Notes: generated from the letters alone by a model not told the origin. Shown: positions 51,464 through 59,967, counted from the stretch's first letter. The stretch is DNA of 64,000 nucleotides from Algivirga pacifica (GCF_039543525.1 NZ_BAABJX010000059.1:1-64000), one strand, 5' to 3'. Numbers and translations are program-made.

Positions 51464-52147
51464 ATGAAAAACAAAGCTATTGAAAAACTGTGTACCACTT
51501 TTTTAGGTAAAAACAAGGGCGGTAGATTCTATAATTTGATCAGTGCAGGAGGTGATTTATTTTTATATAAAAACAGTTATCTCAATACCACTGGATGGGT
51601 CGAGTCTTTTCAAGAACAAAAACCTATCTCCTCTAATGCTGTAGCCATTCCCTGGGTCACTTACAGCTTTATCGCTTTTATTGAGCAAAGGCTCCACAAA
51701 GAGTTGACAATCTTTGAATACGGAAGTGGCAATTCTACCATTTACTATGCCAATGCATGTAAGCAAGTGACTGCTGTTGAAAATGACAAGAATTGGTTTT
51801 CGATGATTGAAAGTCAGATGCCCGCCAATGTTACGTTATTGTTTGAATCACTAACAGAGAAAGATCGATACGTTAAACAAGCCATTGCAGAGCAACAACA
51901 AGCTTTCGATATCATTATAGTGGATGGACGAAAACGTGTTGCCTGTGTAAAAACAGCCATAGAGCATCTCTCTGAGAGAGGAGTTGTGGTCTTGGATGAC
52001 TCTGAAAGAACACAATATCAGGAGGCGTTTTCCTTTATGAAAGCACAAGGTTTCAAACAGTTGGATTTTTGGGGACTTGCTCCGGGAATGGTATATAACA
52101 AATGCACCAGTGTATTCTACAGGGAAGAAAACTGTTTAGGCATCTAA
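51464..52147 (+). CDS. SAM-dependent methyltransferase-like protein of the glycan operon
   Basis: A 227-residue protein. The middle shows a methyltransferase core: LTIFEYGSGNSTIYYANACKQVTAVENDKNWFSMI (a degenerate motif I, E-Y-G-S-G-N-S) and AFDIIIVDGRKRVACVKTAIEHLSERGVVVLDDSER. This VDGRKR...DDSE pattern is common in small proteins in polysaccharide loci whose substrate is unknown. The start is the ATG at 51464 (MKNKAIEKL); a GTG at 51458 is also in frame. It lies 26 bases after the flippase stop. Confidence 0.75.
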   Translation: MKNKAIEKLCTTFLGKNKGGRFYNLISAGGDLFLYKNSYLNTTGWVESFQEQKPISSNAVAIPWVTYSFIAFIEQRLHKELTIFEYGSGNSTIYYANACKQVTAVENDKNWFSMIESQMPANVTLLFESLTEKDRYVKQAIAEQQQAFDIIIVDGRKRVACVKTAIEHLSERGVVVLDDSERTQYQEAFSFMKAQGFKQLDFWGLAPGMVYNKCTSVFYREENCLGI

Positions 52148-52182
52148 TAACATTTCAACCGTCGAAAAAAGTATCATCCGTA

Positions 52183-53145
52183 ATGAATCATATGCCAGCT
52201 CCTATCGTACTTTTTGTATACAATCGTCCTGAACATACCAGGAAAACCTTAGAAGCACTAAAAGCCAACACTCTTGCCGACAACTCTTCTCTTTACATCT
52301 ATGCCGATGGGTTAAAGGAGGGAAGTACTAAGGAGCAAGAACAAAGCTTATTGGAGACAAGGGCCATCATACAAGAACAACAATGGTGTAAAAATGTAGA
52401 GATTATTATCTCAGATCACAATAAAGGCCTGGCACAATCCATTGTAGAAGGCGTTACGAATACGGTCAATCAATATGGAAGGGTCATCGTTCTGGAAGAT
52501 GATATTGTCACAGCGCCCCATTTTCTGGAATTTATGAATGAGGCACTTACCCTTTACGAAAAAGAAGAGCGTGTCATGCATATTGGGGGCTATACCCCTC
52601 AAGCCTTTCCCAAAAGAGATGCTTTTCTTCCTACTGAAGAGACTTTTCTCATACAATTTATGACCTGTTGGGGATGGGCTACATGGAAAGATGCCTGGAG
52701 TAAATTAAACCTCGATACTGCTTACTTACTGGAAGAAATCAAGAAAGAAAATCGCTTCAAACGTTTTAACCTGGATGGGAGTATTACGTTCCATAAACAA
52801 CTGGAATGGAATCTTGAAGGCAAGATGAAGACCTGGGCGATCAAATGGTTCACTACAATTTTTCTGGAAGATGGGTTATGCCTACAGCCCTCCCGCTCTA
52901 TTGTACGCAATATAGGGTTTGATGGTACGGGAGAAAACAGTGGTGAATTGTACGACAACGTCTATGCGATAGAGGAATTTCCAACCCCTATCTCAGTAAA
53001 ATTTCTTCCGATAAAAGAAAGTAAAGAAGGAAGGGCTTATTTTAAAGCTTTTTACCAATATGCCAACAAAAAGAGTTTAAAGCGCTTTCTGCGAAAGGTA
53101 AAGAATAAGGTAAAGCAAATTTTGGGAGTCGAAATACATGATTAA
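52183..53145 (+). CDS. Glycosyltransferase family 2-like (GNT-I-like fold) protein
   Basis: A 320-residue GT-A enzyme: APIVLFVYNRPEHTRKTLEAL, YIYADG, DHNKGLAQSIVEGVT, and the metal-binding DxD-type motif in VIVLEDDIVTAPHFLEFMNEAL. The segment FMTCWGWATWKDAW is the donor or acceptor region seen in bacterial relatives of GNT-I/methyltransferase-linked glycosyltransferases. It probably adds a sugar to a surface glycan. It starts 35 bases after the preceding gene; the ATG at 52192 (MPAPIV) is an alternative start. A terminator hairpin follows. Confidence 0.88.
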   Translation: MNHMPAPIVLFVYNRPEHTRKTLEALKANTLADNSSLYIYADGLKEGSTKEQEQSLLETRAIIQEQQWCKNVEIIISDHNKGLAQSIVEGVTNTVNQYGRVIVLEDDIVTAPHFLEFMNEALTLYEKEERVMHIGGYTPQAFPKRDAFLPTEETFLIQFMTCWGWATWKDAWSKLNLDTAYLLEEIKKENRFKRFNLDGSITFHKQLEWNLEGKMKTWAIKWFTTIFLEDGLCLQPSRSIVRNIGFDGTGENSGELYDNVYAIEEFPTPISVKFLPIKESKEGRAYFKAFYQYANKKSLKRFLRKVKNKVKQILGVEIHD

Positions 53146-53146
53146 T

Positions 53147-53183
53147 GATTGTGATGCCGCGCCTATGATGCGGCATCACAATC
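53147..53183. terminator. Bidirectional hairpin between convergent glycosyltransferases
   Basis: GATTGTGATGCCGC / GCGGCATCACAATC, a perfect 14-bp stem with a 9-base loop, directly between two convergent stop codons. T-runs are weak, but its place and strength fit transcript ends. Confidence 0.8.
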
Positions 53184-53184
53184 C

Positions 53185-54492
53185 CTATTTATCTCCACTA
53201 ATCTGATCTAATATACCTGCTACCTGCTTCGTCAAATAACGATTAGACAAACTCTCCAACTGATTCGTTTCATGAGGCACTTTACCCTCTTTCAAAAAGT
53301 CCTCCAGGTACTTTAGCAGCATTTGTTTTATATCTTGCTTATTATCATAAGTCAAAGTAACACCTGCCCCTGCCTCTCGAATGATATTCGCCGTATCTCC
53401 GGTAGTATCCCCCAAACAAAGAATCGGTCTGGAAACTCCTAAGTACTCGAATAACTTTCCAGGAATACGTCCACTAGCATTCTTCGCTTGATTAAGCAGC
53501 AATAACAGTACTTGTGCATTGGCACACTTCTGCAATACCTCTTGTCTTGGAATATTCCCTTGTACTTCGACCCAATCCTGCAGTCCTAGCTCATCAATCA
53601 CCTTTCGGACACTCAGATCTACCTCCCCTATCAACTTCAGTCTAAAATATTGCTTAAAAGTATCGTTCTCATCCAGTAGTTCTCTCACTGCTTGCAACAG
53701 GGTAGCTGGATTTCGATCTTCCCCTATTAAACCTGTATGTAATAAAGTGAGCTTTTGATCCAATGTAGAATTCAGCTCCTGATAATCTTCATGGTCAAAA
53801 CCCCAAGGAATTACCGACACCTCCCTGGCTCCTATCGCTTGCAAATCCTTTTTCCATTGATGACTCACAATGGTAATATGATCGGCGTATTCAAAAACCT
53901 CCTGTTCCAGGCGATGATGTTTACGATTTGCCCAAGATGTTAAGATGAGTTTCTCGAAATAATCTACCTGTGTCCAGGGGTCCTGAAAGTCTGCCAACCA
54001 AGGAATCCCTAATCGTTTCTTCAACTCACAGGCAATCACATTATTGGTATGAGGAGGACCAATTGCCCACATCGCATCCACTGGATTATCTTTCAGGTAT
54101 TTAGTAAGATAATTGACCGACCTGACTATCCAAAAAGCTCTGGCATCCGGGATAAAAAAATTACTTCTTACCCAAACAGAAAGTTTATGCAATAGGCTTT
54201 CTTTATCGTCATTGGCAACCAGGGCATTTACCACATTGGCGTCATCCTGTTTACCCATCAGTTTGCGATAGTACTTATAAGGCTCAAATATCGGTTGCTT
54301 GATCACGGTAATTCCCTCTGGAATATCTTTATCGTTGGAGTGATCAATCCCCGGGTAGTCTGGATTCTCTGCGGTATATACGATAGGCTCCCAGCCATTC
54401 TCCCTCAGGTACTTGGCTAGTTTCAATGTTCTTAAAACAGCAATCCCAGCACTCGGTGGCCAATAGTAGGAAACCAATAAAACTTTCTTCAT
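53185..54492 (-). CDS. Glycosyltransferase family 4 protein
   Basis: A 435-residue GT-B glycosyltransferase: MKKVLLVSYYWPPSAGIAVLRTLKLAKYL (acceptor domain with the glycine loop), NPVDAMWAIGPPHTNNVIACELKKRLGIPWLADFQDPW, HITIVSHQWKKDL, then the donor domain (about 245-420) with LLHTGLIGEDRNPATLLQAV and KNASGRIPGKLFEYLGVSRPILCLG. The start at 54492 is family-typical; the frame continues to 54621 only through palindromic repeats. It may act in assembly of the same surface glycan but on the opposite strand. Confidence 0.9.
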   Translation of the reverse strand: MKKVLLVSYYWPPSAGIAVLRTLKLAKYLRENGWEPIVYTAENPDYPGIDHSNDKDIPEGITVIKQPIFEPYKYYRKLMGKQDDANVVNALVANDDKESLLHKLSVWVRSNFFIPDARAFWIVRSVNYLTKYLKDNPVDAMWAIGPPHTNNVIACELKKRLGIPWLADFQDPWTQVDYFEKLILTSWANRKHHRLEQEVFEYADHITIVSHQWKKDLQAIGAREVSVIPWGFDHEDYQELNSTLDQKLTLLHTGLIGEDRNPATLLQAVRELLDENDTFKQYFRLKLIGEVDLSVRKVIDELGLQDWVEVQGNIPRQEVLQKCANAQVLLLLLNQAKNASGRIPGKLFEYLGVSRPILCLGDTTGDTANIIREAGAGVTLTYDNKQDIKQMLLKYLEDFLKEGKVPHETNQLESLSNRYLTKQVAGILDQISGDK

Positions 54493-54594
54493 TTGATTGA
54501 AATATGAATATATCGAAATATAGGATGTGCCAGTGGCGCTTCCATACGATGTGCATACATAAGGGCGCGAGCACATGGTGAAGTCGCCAAACAC

Positions 54595-54758
54595 TGGTCT
54601 TTGCGTCCTCGCAAAGACCAAAACATAATGTGAGCGTCCACGCTCAGGTTCTATAAGCGTGAGCGTGGACGCTCACATTATGTTTAAAGTCCTAGCGAGG
54701 ACGCTAGGACTAGTACTTAGGCATTGTGCTGGTGGGGGCGACCACGTGGGGTCGCCCC
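54595..54758. repeat. Cluster of four palindromes
   Basis: 54595-54620: TGGTCTTTGCG / CGCAAAGACCA (11 bp). 54621-54685: a perfect 26-bp stem beginning AAACATAATGTGAGCGTCCA. 54688-54711: AGTCCTAGCG / CGCTAGGACT (10 bp). 54735-54758: GGGGCGACC / GGTCGCCCC (9 bp), the same unit as at 13955-13976. They lie end to end between the glycosyltransferase start and the epimerase stop. No gene is present. Confidence 0.9.
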
Positions 54759-54763
54759 TACGA

Positions 54764-55825
54764 TTATACGCGATTGCTCATACTATCGTGAATCTGTACT
54801 AGAATATCCTCCAAGTTATACTTGTATTCCCAATCTGGGTAATGCGAACGGAACTTGGAAATATCACTGATCCACCACATATGATCTCCAATACGGTTAT
54901 CCTCCGAATAAGTATAGTTCATCTTCTTGCCAGTGATCTTCTCACAAAGAGCGATTCCTTCCTGCATAGAGCAATTGGAATGGCGGCTTCCTCCGGCATT
55001 ATAGGCTTCTCCCTGCATAGGGTTCTGATAGAAGTGCCAGAACATATTCACCAAATCCCAGCTATGAATATTGTCCCTTACTTGCTTTCCTTTATATCCG
55101 AATACGGTATAATGATCTCCTGTGATCGCACACTTCATCAAATAAGATAAGAAACCGTGTAGCTGTGTTCCTGAGTGCTTCGGCCCTGTCAAGCAACCAC
55201 CTCTGAATACTCCCACATTCATTCCAAAGTACTTACCATATTCTTGTGCCAACACATCTGCGGCTACCTTGGAAGCACCGAACAAGGAGTGCTTCGTATC
55301 ATCCAGACTCATTGTCTCTGGAATACCCTTCTCAAAGTACATATGATCCTCTGCAACCTCCCAACGAGTATCCAGCTCTACCAAAGGCAGTTTATTTGGG
55401 TTATCCCCATATACTTTATTGGTAGAAGTAAAGATAAAGACTGCCTTTTCTGCATATTGTCTTGTTAACTCCAATAGGTTTAAGGTGCCATTGGCATTAA
55501 TCGTAAAGTCCGTCAACGGTTCCTTTGCAGCCCAGTCATGGCTTGGTTGAGCGGCGGTATGTACGATCATTTTGATATCACTGCTATATTCCTGAAAGAT
55601 CTTCTCTAGTCCCTCATAATTACGGATATCCGTCGCGTAATGCTTATAATTGGTAACCTGATTCTCCAAACGCATTCTGTTCCATTCCACAGAGGCATCT
55701 GCTCCAAAAAGAACTTCTCTATAGTTATTGTCAATACCAATAACCTGATCAAATTTATCTGCAAAAAACTCTACCGCTTCGCTACCAATTAGGCCTGCGG
55801 CTCCTGTTACAATTACTACGCTCAT
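54764..55825 (-). CDS. NAD-dependent sugar epimerase/dehydratase (extended SDR)
   Basis: A 353-residue extended short-chain dehydrogenase: Rossmann motif VIVTGAAGLIGSEAVEFF (GxxGxxG), IGIDNNYREVLFG, VHTAAQPSHDWA, FIFTSTNKVYGD, and the catalytic region SLFGASKVAAD. It resembles the CDP-paratose 2-epimerase branch (RGGCLTGPKHSGTQLHGFLSYL, YNAGGSRHSNCSM). The expected YxxxK has Phe in place of Tyr (FGASK). It would modify a nucleotide sugar for the surface glycan. It lies alone on the minus strand between two palindrome-rich gaps. Confidence 0.85.
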   Translation of the reverse strand: MSVVIVTGAAGLIGSEAVEFFADKFDQVIGIDNNYREVLFGADASVEWNRMRLENQVTNYKHYATDIRNYEGLEKIFQEYSSDIKMIVHTAAQPSHDWAAKEPLTDFTINANGTLNLLELTRQYAEKAVFIFTSTNKVYGDNPNKLPLVELDTRWEVAEDHMYFEKGIPETMSLDDTKHSLFGASKVAADVLAQEYGKYFGMNVGVFRGGCLTGPKHSGTQLHGFLSYLMKCAITGDHYTVFGYKGKQVRDNIHSWDLVNMFWHFYQNPMQGEAYNAGGSRHSNCSMQEGIALCEKITGKKMNYTYSEDNRIGDHMWWISDISKFRSHYPDWEYKYNLEDILVQIHDSMSNRV

Positions 55826-56242
55826 TTTTAATCTATATTTATGGTCTATATTTTCTTTTTTATAGTGATTGGTGGCTGGTGATTAGTGATTAGTAGCTTT
55901 ACGGTATTTATTACTATCACACAGGGTTTATTCATAAAATCCAATAAGCCTTATAGCTACCCGAAACACCATTCTTTCACAGATCCTCGTCCTACAGACC
56001 GGACTAACGCGAGGGCTCATATTAAAAATGAATAGAAAATGATTTTAATATTAGGTATTGCTCACTGCTCACTGCTCACTGCTCACTGCTCACTGCTCAC
56101 TGCTAAAGGTAAAAAATATAATCTATAAGGGCTTTCATTTCACTTTATTTTGTATTTACTACCTTTATGCCTACAAATTTAAGGTTAACTAACAACATTA
56201 CGGCCAACATCCCTAAACAAGGGGCTAAGCAACTTCAGAAAT
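55826..56242. other. Intergenic region with a 7-base tandem repeat
   Basis: Apart from the TGCTCAC array at 56059-56104 I see GGTGATTAGTGATTAGTAGC-type words near 55870 and no gene. An open frame at 56167-56376 overlaps the glycosyltransferase in another phase and is not protein-like. Confidence 0.5.
56059..56104 (+). repeat. Tandem repeat TGCTCAC x 6.6
   Basis: 46 bases of perfect 7-base repeats. The complementary word GCAGTGAGCAGTGA occurs once more at about 60767-60780 before the FecR gene. Lengths of such arrays can change by slippage; this one is about 140 bases before a glycosyltransferase start. Confidence 0.95.
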
Positions 56243-57442
56243 ATGAAAGCACTAAACATTGTCTTTATCACGGCGGCAGATCTACCCCAAGGAGGAGGAA
56301 ACACCACCCGATTAAAAACCCTAGTGACAGCCTTACAAAACATGGGCCACCATGTCAATATCTTACTGGAGCATAGTCAGGGAAATGTAGCTCCGGAGAT
56401 GCTGCAACCACAAGGAGAAATTGGAGGGGCCCCTTTTCAATATGTAACGGGTAGTACCATCAAGCCGAAGGGCTATCAGTTTTTCACAAAGAAACTTAGT
56501 GCTGTTTTTAAGATTAGGGATCACATTAAAAAACTCCATGAGGAAGGAAAAGTAGATGTCCTTTGGTTTAATCAATCTGCGGCCCACTTGATTTATCCCT
56601 TAACCCGATTAGGAAAAAAATTGGGAATCAAGATTGTTCACTCCTATGAAGATGAACGTCTCAAAGGAAATGGGTTGAAGCGTCAGCTGATTTATGCTAA
56701 CCAATCACTAGCAGATCGAAAACTTACGGCACATGCAGACCATATTGTCGCCATCTCTCATTACCTGAGAGATAAATATGCGTTACTAACGGAAAATAAG
56801 GTTCCGATCAGCATCATTCCTACCATCATCGATCCAGCATTTTGGGATTGCACCTCTACAACACCTCAAAACGAGTATCCACTATTAGTTTATACAGGAG
56901 GGTTCTTCGGTTTTGATGAGGTAGAGGAAGTAATTCATGCCGTTCGTTTATTAAAGAATAAAGGTATTATCGTTCACTTCAATCTCATAGGATACAATAA
57001 GAATGATCCGGAATATATGCAAAGCGTACAATCCCTGATCAATGAGCTTGGTATAGAGGAACAAGTCAAAATGTTAGGTTTTGTTCCTTTTGAGCAACTA
57101 AAAGCTCAACTAGCCAAAGCTGACTTATTGATCGGTATCCGCAAAGATGATGGATGGAGCAATACGGGCTTCTCTACAAAACTTAGTGAATACCTAGCCA
57201 CAGGTAGACCCGTACTCTGTGCCGCTTTAGAGGAAAACTGCCATTACCTTAAGGACCAGCAAAATGCTTATATGGTTACTCCAGGCGCCACTGCAGAGAC
57301 CATTGCCAAAGCTATTGAATATGCGGTTACACACCCTGAGCAAAGTCAACAAATTGGTTTGGCAGGGCAGCAGGTTGCTAAAGAGCGTTTAAGTCAAACA
57401 GTGGTACAAGAGAAGTTAGGGAAGCTATTGGGGGAATGGTAG
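56243..57442 (+). CDS. Glycosyltransferase family 4 protein
   Basis: A 399-residue GT-B enzyme: LNIVFITAADLPQGGGNTTRLKTLVTALQNMGHHV at the start, HIVAISHYLRDKY, then the donor domain (about 205-390) with YPLLVYTGGFFGFDEVEEVIHAVRLL, FNLIGYNKNDPEY, LGFVPFEQLKAQLAKADLLIGI and GFSTKLSEYLATGRPVLCAA (donor-binding E). It should take part in surface-glycan assembly. It lies alone on the plus strand, with palindrome-rich DNA on both sides, and marks the right border of the polysaccharide region. Confidence 0.9.
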   Translation: MKALNIVFITAADLPQGGGNTTRLKTLVTALQNMGHHVNILLEHSQGNVAPEMLQPQGEIGGAPFQYVTGSTIKPKGYQFFTKKLSAVFKIRDHIKKLHEEGKVDVLWFNQSAAHLIYPLTRLGKKLGIKIVHSYEDERLKGNGLKRQLIYANQSLADRKLTAHADHIVAISHYLRDKYALLTENKVPISIIPTIIDPAFWDCTSTTPQNEYPLLVYTGGFFGFDEVEEVIHAVRLLKNKGIIVHFNLIGYNKNDPEYMQSVQSLINELGIEEQVKMLGFVPFEQLKAQLAKADLLIGIRKDDGWSNTGFSTKLSEYLATGRPVLCAALEENCHYLKDQQNAYMVTPGATAETIAKAIEYAVTHPEQSQQIGLAGQQVAKERLSQTVVQEKLGKLLGEW

Positions 57443-57483
57443 AACGTTGAGGCGACTTACGTCACTGAGAAAGAGCATTTACT

Positions 57484-57622
57484 AGTCGTAAGCTCCTGCT
57501 TACGACTTTACAGCGCTTTTTCGAGGGTCCACCCTCGTGTTGATTAATATTTTTTCGGTCTGTATTAACTGGAGGCTGGAGCCTCCAAATTGCTTTTGGG
57601 TCGTAAGCTGGAGCTTACGACC
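57484..57622. repeat. Cluster of four small palindromes with shared arms
   Basis: 57484-57507 AGTCGTAAGC / GCTTACGACT; 57522-57537 CGAGGGT / ACCCTCG; 57571-57586 GGAGGCT / AGCCTCC; 57599-57622 GGTCGTAAGC / GCTTACGACC. The first and fourth share the arm GTCGTAAGC. They lie downstream of the glycosyltransferase gene; the rest of the 57443-57824 gap holds no supportable gene. Confidence 0.88.
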
Positions 57623-57824
57623 AGTATATGTATATGGTGTATGGTATATGGAGAACATAGTGCAAACCCGATGCAGGTCGTATCATTACATGACATACGT
57701 AACACTACAAACAGTCTAGGTATAAAATCGAGATCAAGGAAAAAGGAAAAGCACAATCTTTCAACCTAAGAAAAAAAATACCGATATTTGCGGCAGCAAA
57801 TCATCTACCATAATTTTTACTGTT

Positions 57825-58262
57825 ATGAAAATCGCAATTGGTGGCGACCACGCCGGCTTTGAATACAAAAACGTTATTCTTGATTACCTAAAAGAGAAAG
57901 GACATGAGGTAAAAGACTTCGGTCCTGAAACAGATGAGTCTTGTGACTATCCTGATTACATTCACCCTTTGGCACAAGCCATCGAAAAAGGAGAATTTGA
58001 TAAAGGAGTAATCATCTGTGGAAGTGGAGTGGGAGTTATGTTGGTAGCGAACAAATACCAAAGCATCCGTGCCGCACTTTGCTGGAGAAAAGAGATTGCT
58101 GAACTTAGCCGTCAACACAACAATGCAAATGTTATCGCACTTCCTGCTCGTTTTATCTCTGTAGAAGATGCTATTTCTTTTGTAGACACTTTCCTAAATA
58201 CAGAATTTGAAGGTGGAAGACACGAAAGAAGAGTAGAAAAAATTAGCAGAAAAGACGCTTAA
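57825..58262 (+). CDS. rpiB: Ribose 5-phosphate isomerase B
   Basis: A 145-residue enzyme of the RpiB/LacAB family, interconverting ribose 5-phosphate and ribulose 5-phosphate in the pentose phosphate pathway. Signatures: MKIAIGGDHAGFEYKN (active-site Asp-His), SCDYPDYIHPLA, GVIICGSGVGVMLVANK with the catalytic Cys, RAALCW and SRQHNNANVIALPARF. Full family length. A perfect terminator follows the stop codon by two bases. It has no operon partner. Confidence 0.97.
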   Translation: MKIAIGGDHAGFEYKNVILDYLKEKGHEVKDFGPETDESCDYPDYIHPLAQAIEKGEFDKGVIICGSGVGVMLVANKYQSIRAALCWRKEIAELSRQHNNANVIALPARFISVEDAISFVDTFLNTEFEGGRHERRVEKISRKDA

Positions 58263-58264
58263 TC

Positions 58265-58297
58265 AAAAAAGGGATGCTTTAGAAGCATCCCTTTTTT
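58265..58297 (+). terminator. Terminator of rpiB
   Basis: AAAAAAGGGATGCTT / AAGCATCCCTTTTTT: a perfect stem with a TAG loop, ending in a T-run on both strands. Confidence 0.95.
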
Positions 58298-58440
58298 ATG
58301 TTCAATCGAAAAATGGCTACAAAAAATTATTGCCGATAAATGAATTGTTCTCGCACCAGACGTTTATTTAACAAGTCATCACCTTCTCGTCTGTGATCCA
58401 TCGTAAAAAATTCCATTTTCCATTGACTATACTACGCTGA

Positions 58441-59232
58441 TTACTCAGCTGACTCTTCTACTACTTCTTCAACTGCAGTAAAGTCTCCTGCTGGAGCCAC
58501 TACACCGATCTCAACATCTACCATAGCAGTATCTAGTACCTCAAATCCTTCAGCAGCATCTACTACTACTTTGTATGATCCTTCAGCAATACCTCTTAGC
58601 ATAAATGCTCCCTCTTCGTTAGTTGCTGCACTTGCAATAGTGTCCTCTCCTTGAATAGCAAATGCCATTGCTGAAACTGAATCAGGAAGAACAGTACCTG
58701 AGATCGCACCACTTGTCGCCTCCGTGATTGTACGGATAACTGGCTTCAAGCTATAGCTGCCATTTCCTTTTTCTACGATAGACTTCTCTACATCAAAGTC
58801 CAACAAGATGCTGTAAGTGATACCAGCTACTAACTCCTCATTGATTTGAAGTTTTAGCCCAGACTGGCTACCGCTTGGTACTTTCAAGTCGTGCGTTTCT
58901 CCATCGACTACCAAAGTATTGTTATTACCCAAGATCAATCTGATTTGAGAGATATACCCTGGATCTACTTCCTCGCTACCCAATAGTGTATCGATTCCAG
59001 CTGTTAGCTCCAATACGTCGAATACTGATGGTTGTGCAGACTCCATCGTCACCCAATTACTGTCTGAATTATACTCAATAGACTGTACATCAATAAAGAC
59101 GTTCTCGTAGTCTCCTGGTGCATCAGTCATTCTTACTTCAAAGATTGCTTTACCGCTCTCGTTACTCTCACAAGCTGTAAATCCGAATACGGCCACTGCC
59201 GCAGCCATTGCTGTTGATAAAAATTTTCTCAT
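58441..59232 (-). CDS. DUF4382 domain lipoprotein
   Basis: A 263-residue lipoprotein (lipobox FTAC, Cys21). A DUF4382 domain covers about 28-170: FEVRMTDAPGDYENVFIDVQSIEYN, VFDVLELTAGIDTLLGSEEVDPGYISQIRLILG, LKVPSGSQSGLKLQINEEL, YSILLDFDVEKSIV. A carboxypeptidase-regulatory-like beta-sandwich follows (about 172-250, GAISGTVLPDSVSAMAFAI). The end is acidic (VEEVVEESAE). The function of DUF4382 is unknown; the domain pair suggests binding at the cell surface. It is the second gene of a minus-strand pair, 39 bases after the repeat lipoprotein, and both lie divergent from the sigma factor. Confidence 0.92.
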   Translation of the reverse strand: MRKFLSTAMAAAVAVFGFTACESNESGKAIFEVRMTDAPGDYENVFIDVQSIEYNSDSNWVTMESAQPSVFDVLELTAGIDTLLGSEEVDPGYISQIRLILGNNNTLVVDGETHDLKVPSGSQSGLKLQINEELVAGITYSILLDFDVEKSIVEKGNGSYSLKPVIRTITEATSGAISGTVLPDSVSAMAFAIQGEDTIASAATNEEGAFMLRGIAEGSYKVVVDAAEGFEVLDTAMVDVEIGVVAPAGDFTAVEEVVEESAE

Positions 59233-59271
59233 TGTTGCTTTTATTAATTTGCCCTAAATGAATTTACTTGT

Positions 59272-59967
59272 TTAATCACACTTATTCTTTCTAAGAATGT
59301 CATACAAACTTTTTTGCGTATTGACTTCCACTATATTTTCCTTATCCTCTTGTACTAAAGACAAAGGATAATTGAATGTTAAATACACCTCTTCTGAAAG
59401 TCCTTCCAATAAGAGGTAAAGTTCCTTTTTGCTCTCTATCACAGTTACCTCAGACTGTTCCTGCTCAATGGCATAACTAGACACAGTGATCGGGTATACA
59501 AAATCAAAGCAATGTTTTCTCCCCCTATTACAGGTGTTTTGTAATCCGGAAAAACCATTTTCATTTTTCACCTCTACCACGTTATAGTTCGGTAAAACAA
59601 CCTCAAATGGATAAGTTAACTCCCAATCTTTCTCTTCTAGTATTTCTTGATACTCCGTTAGCTCTTGCAGACTGTAGATCGTTACGTCTTGCTCTATCTT
59701 GTCTTCCTCTTGCCCATCTTGATTATCCTCTTCTTCAAAAGTAATCGTCACTGGAAAAACCATCATCAAGCAACTACTCTCGTCTAGTATATCGTCTACA
59801 CTACCATCATTCTCTGCCATCTGCTGCAATAGAGGAATTAGCTCCGAATCCGAGGTAATGACCTCTTCTTTATCCGGCAGCACTTCTGTATAGAACTCGG
59901 ACATGCAAGAGTCCAGTATTCCTAACAGAAAAAGAATGGCGATATATTGACTAAAGTATTTAAACAT
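59272..59967 (-). CDS. Lipoprotein built of four degenerate repeats
   Basis: A 231-residue lipoprotein (lipobox LDSC, Cys21). After an acidic region come four similar units, each a Pro-centred strand followed by a strand and a helix: MVFPVTITF...VTIYSLQELTEYQEIL, LTYPFEVVL...VVEVKNENGFSGLQ, FVYPITVSS...VTVIESKKELYLLLEGL and FNYPLSLV...NIVEVNTQKSLYDILR. Cysteines stand before the first and third units. I do not recognise a named domain. The ATG at 59967 gives the better signal peptide than 59979. It pairs with the DUF4382 gene and is divergent from the fecI-like gene. Confidence 0.78.
   Translation of the reverse strand: MFKYFSQYIAILFLLGILDSCMSEFYTEVLPDKEEVITSDSELIPLLQQMAENDGSVDDILDESSCLMMVFPVTITFEEEDNQDGQEEDKIEQDVTIYSLQELTEYQEILEEKDWELTYPFEVVLPNYNVVEVKNENGFSGLQNTCNRGRKHCFDFVYPITVSSYAIEQEQSEVTVIESKKELYLLLEGLSEEVYLTFNYPLSLVQEDKENIVEVNTQKSLYDILRKNKCD

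Noticed and set aside
56059..56104. CRISPR array
   Set aside because: Units of seven bases with no spacers; there are no cas genes in the window.
56167..56376. 69-codon frame at the start of the glycosyltransferase gene
   Set aside because: It overlaps the true gene in another phase, and its product has no protein-like pattern.
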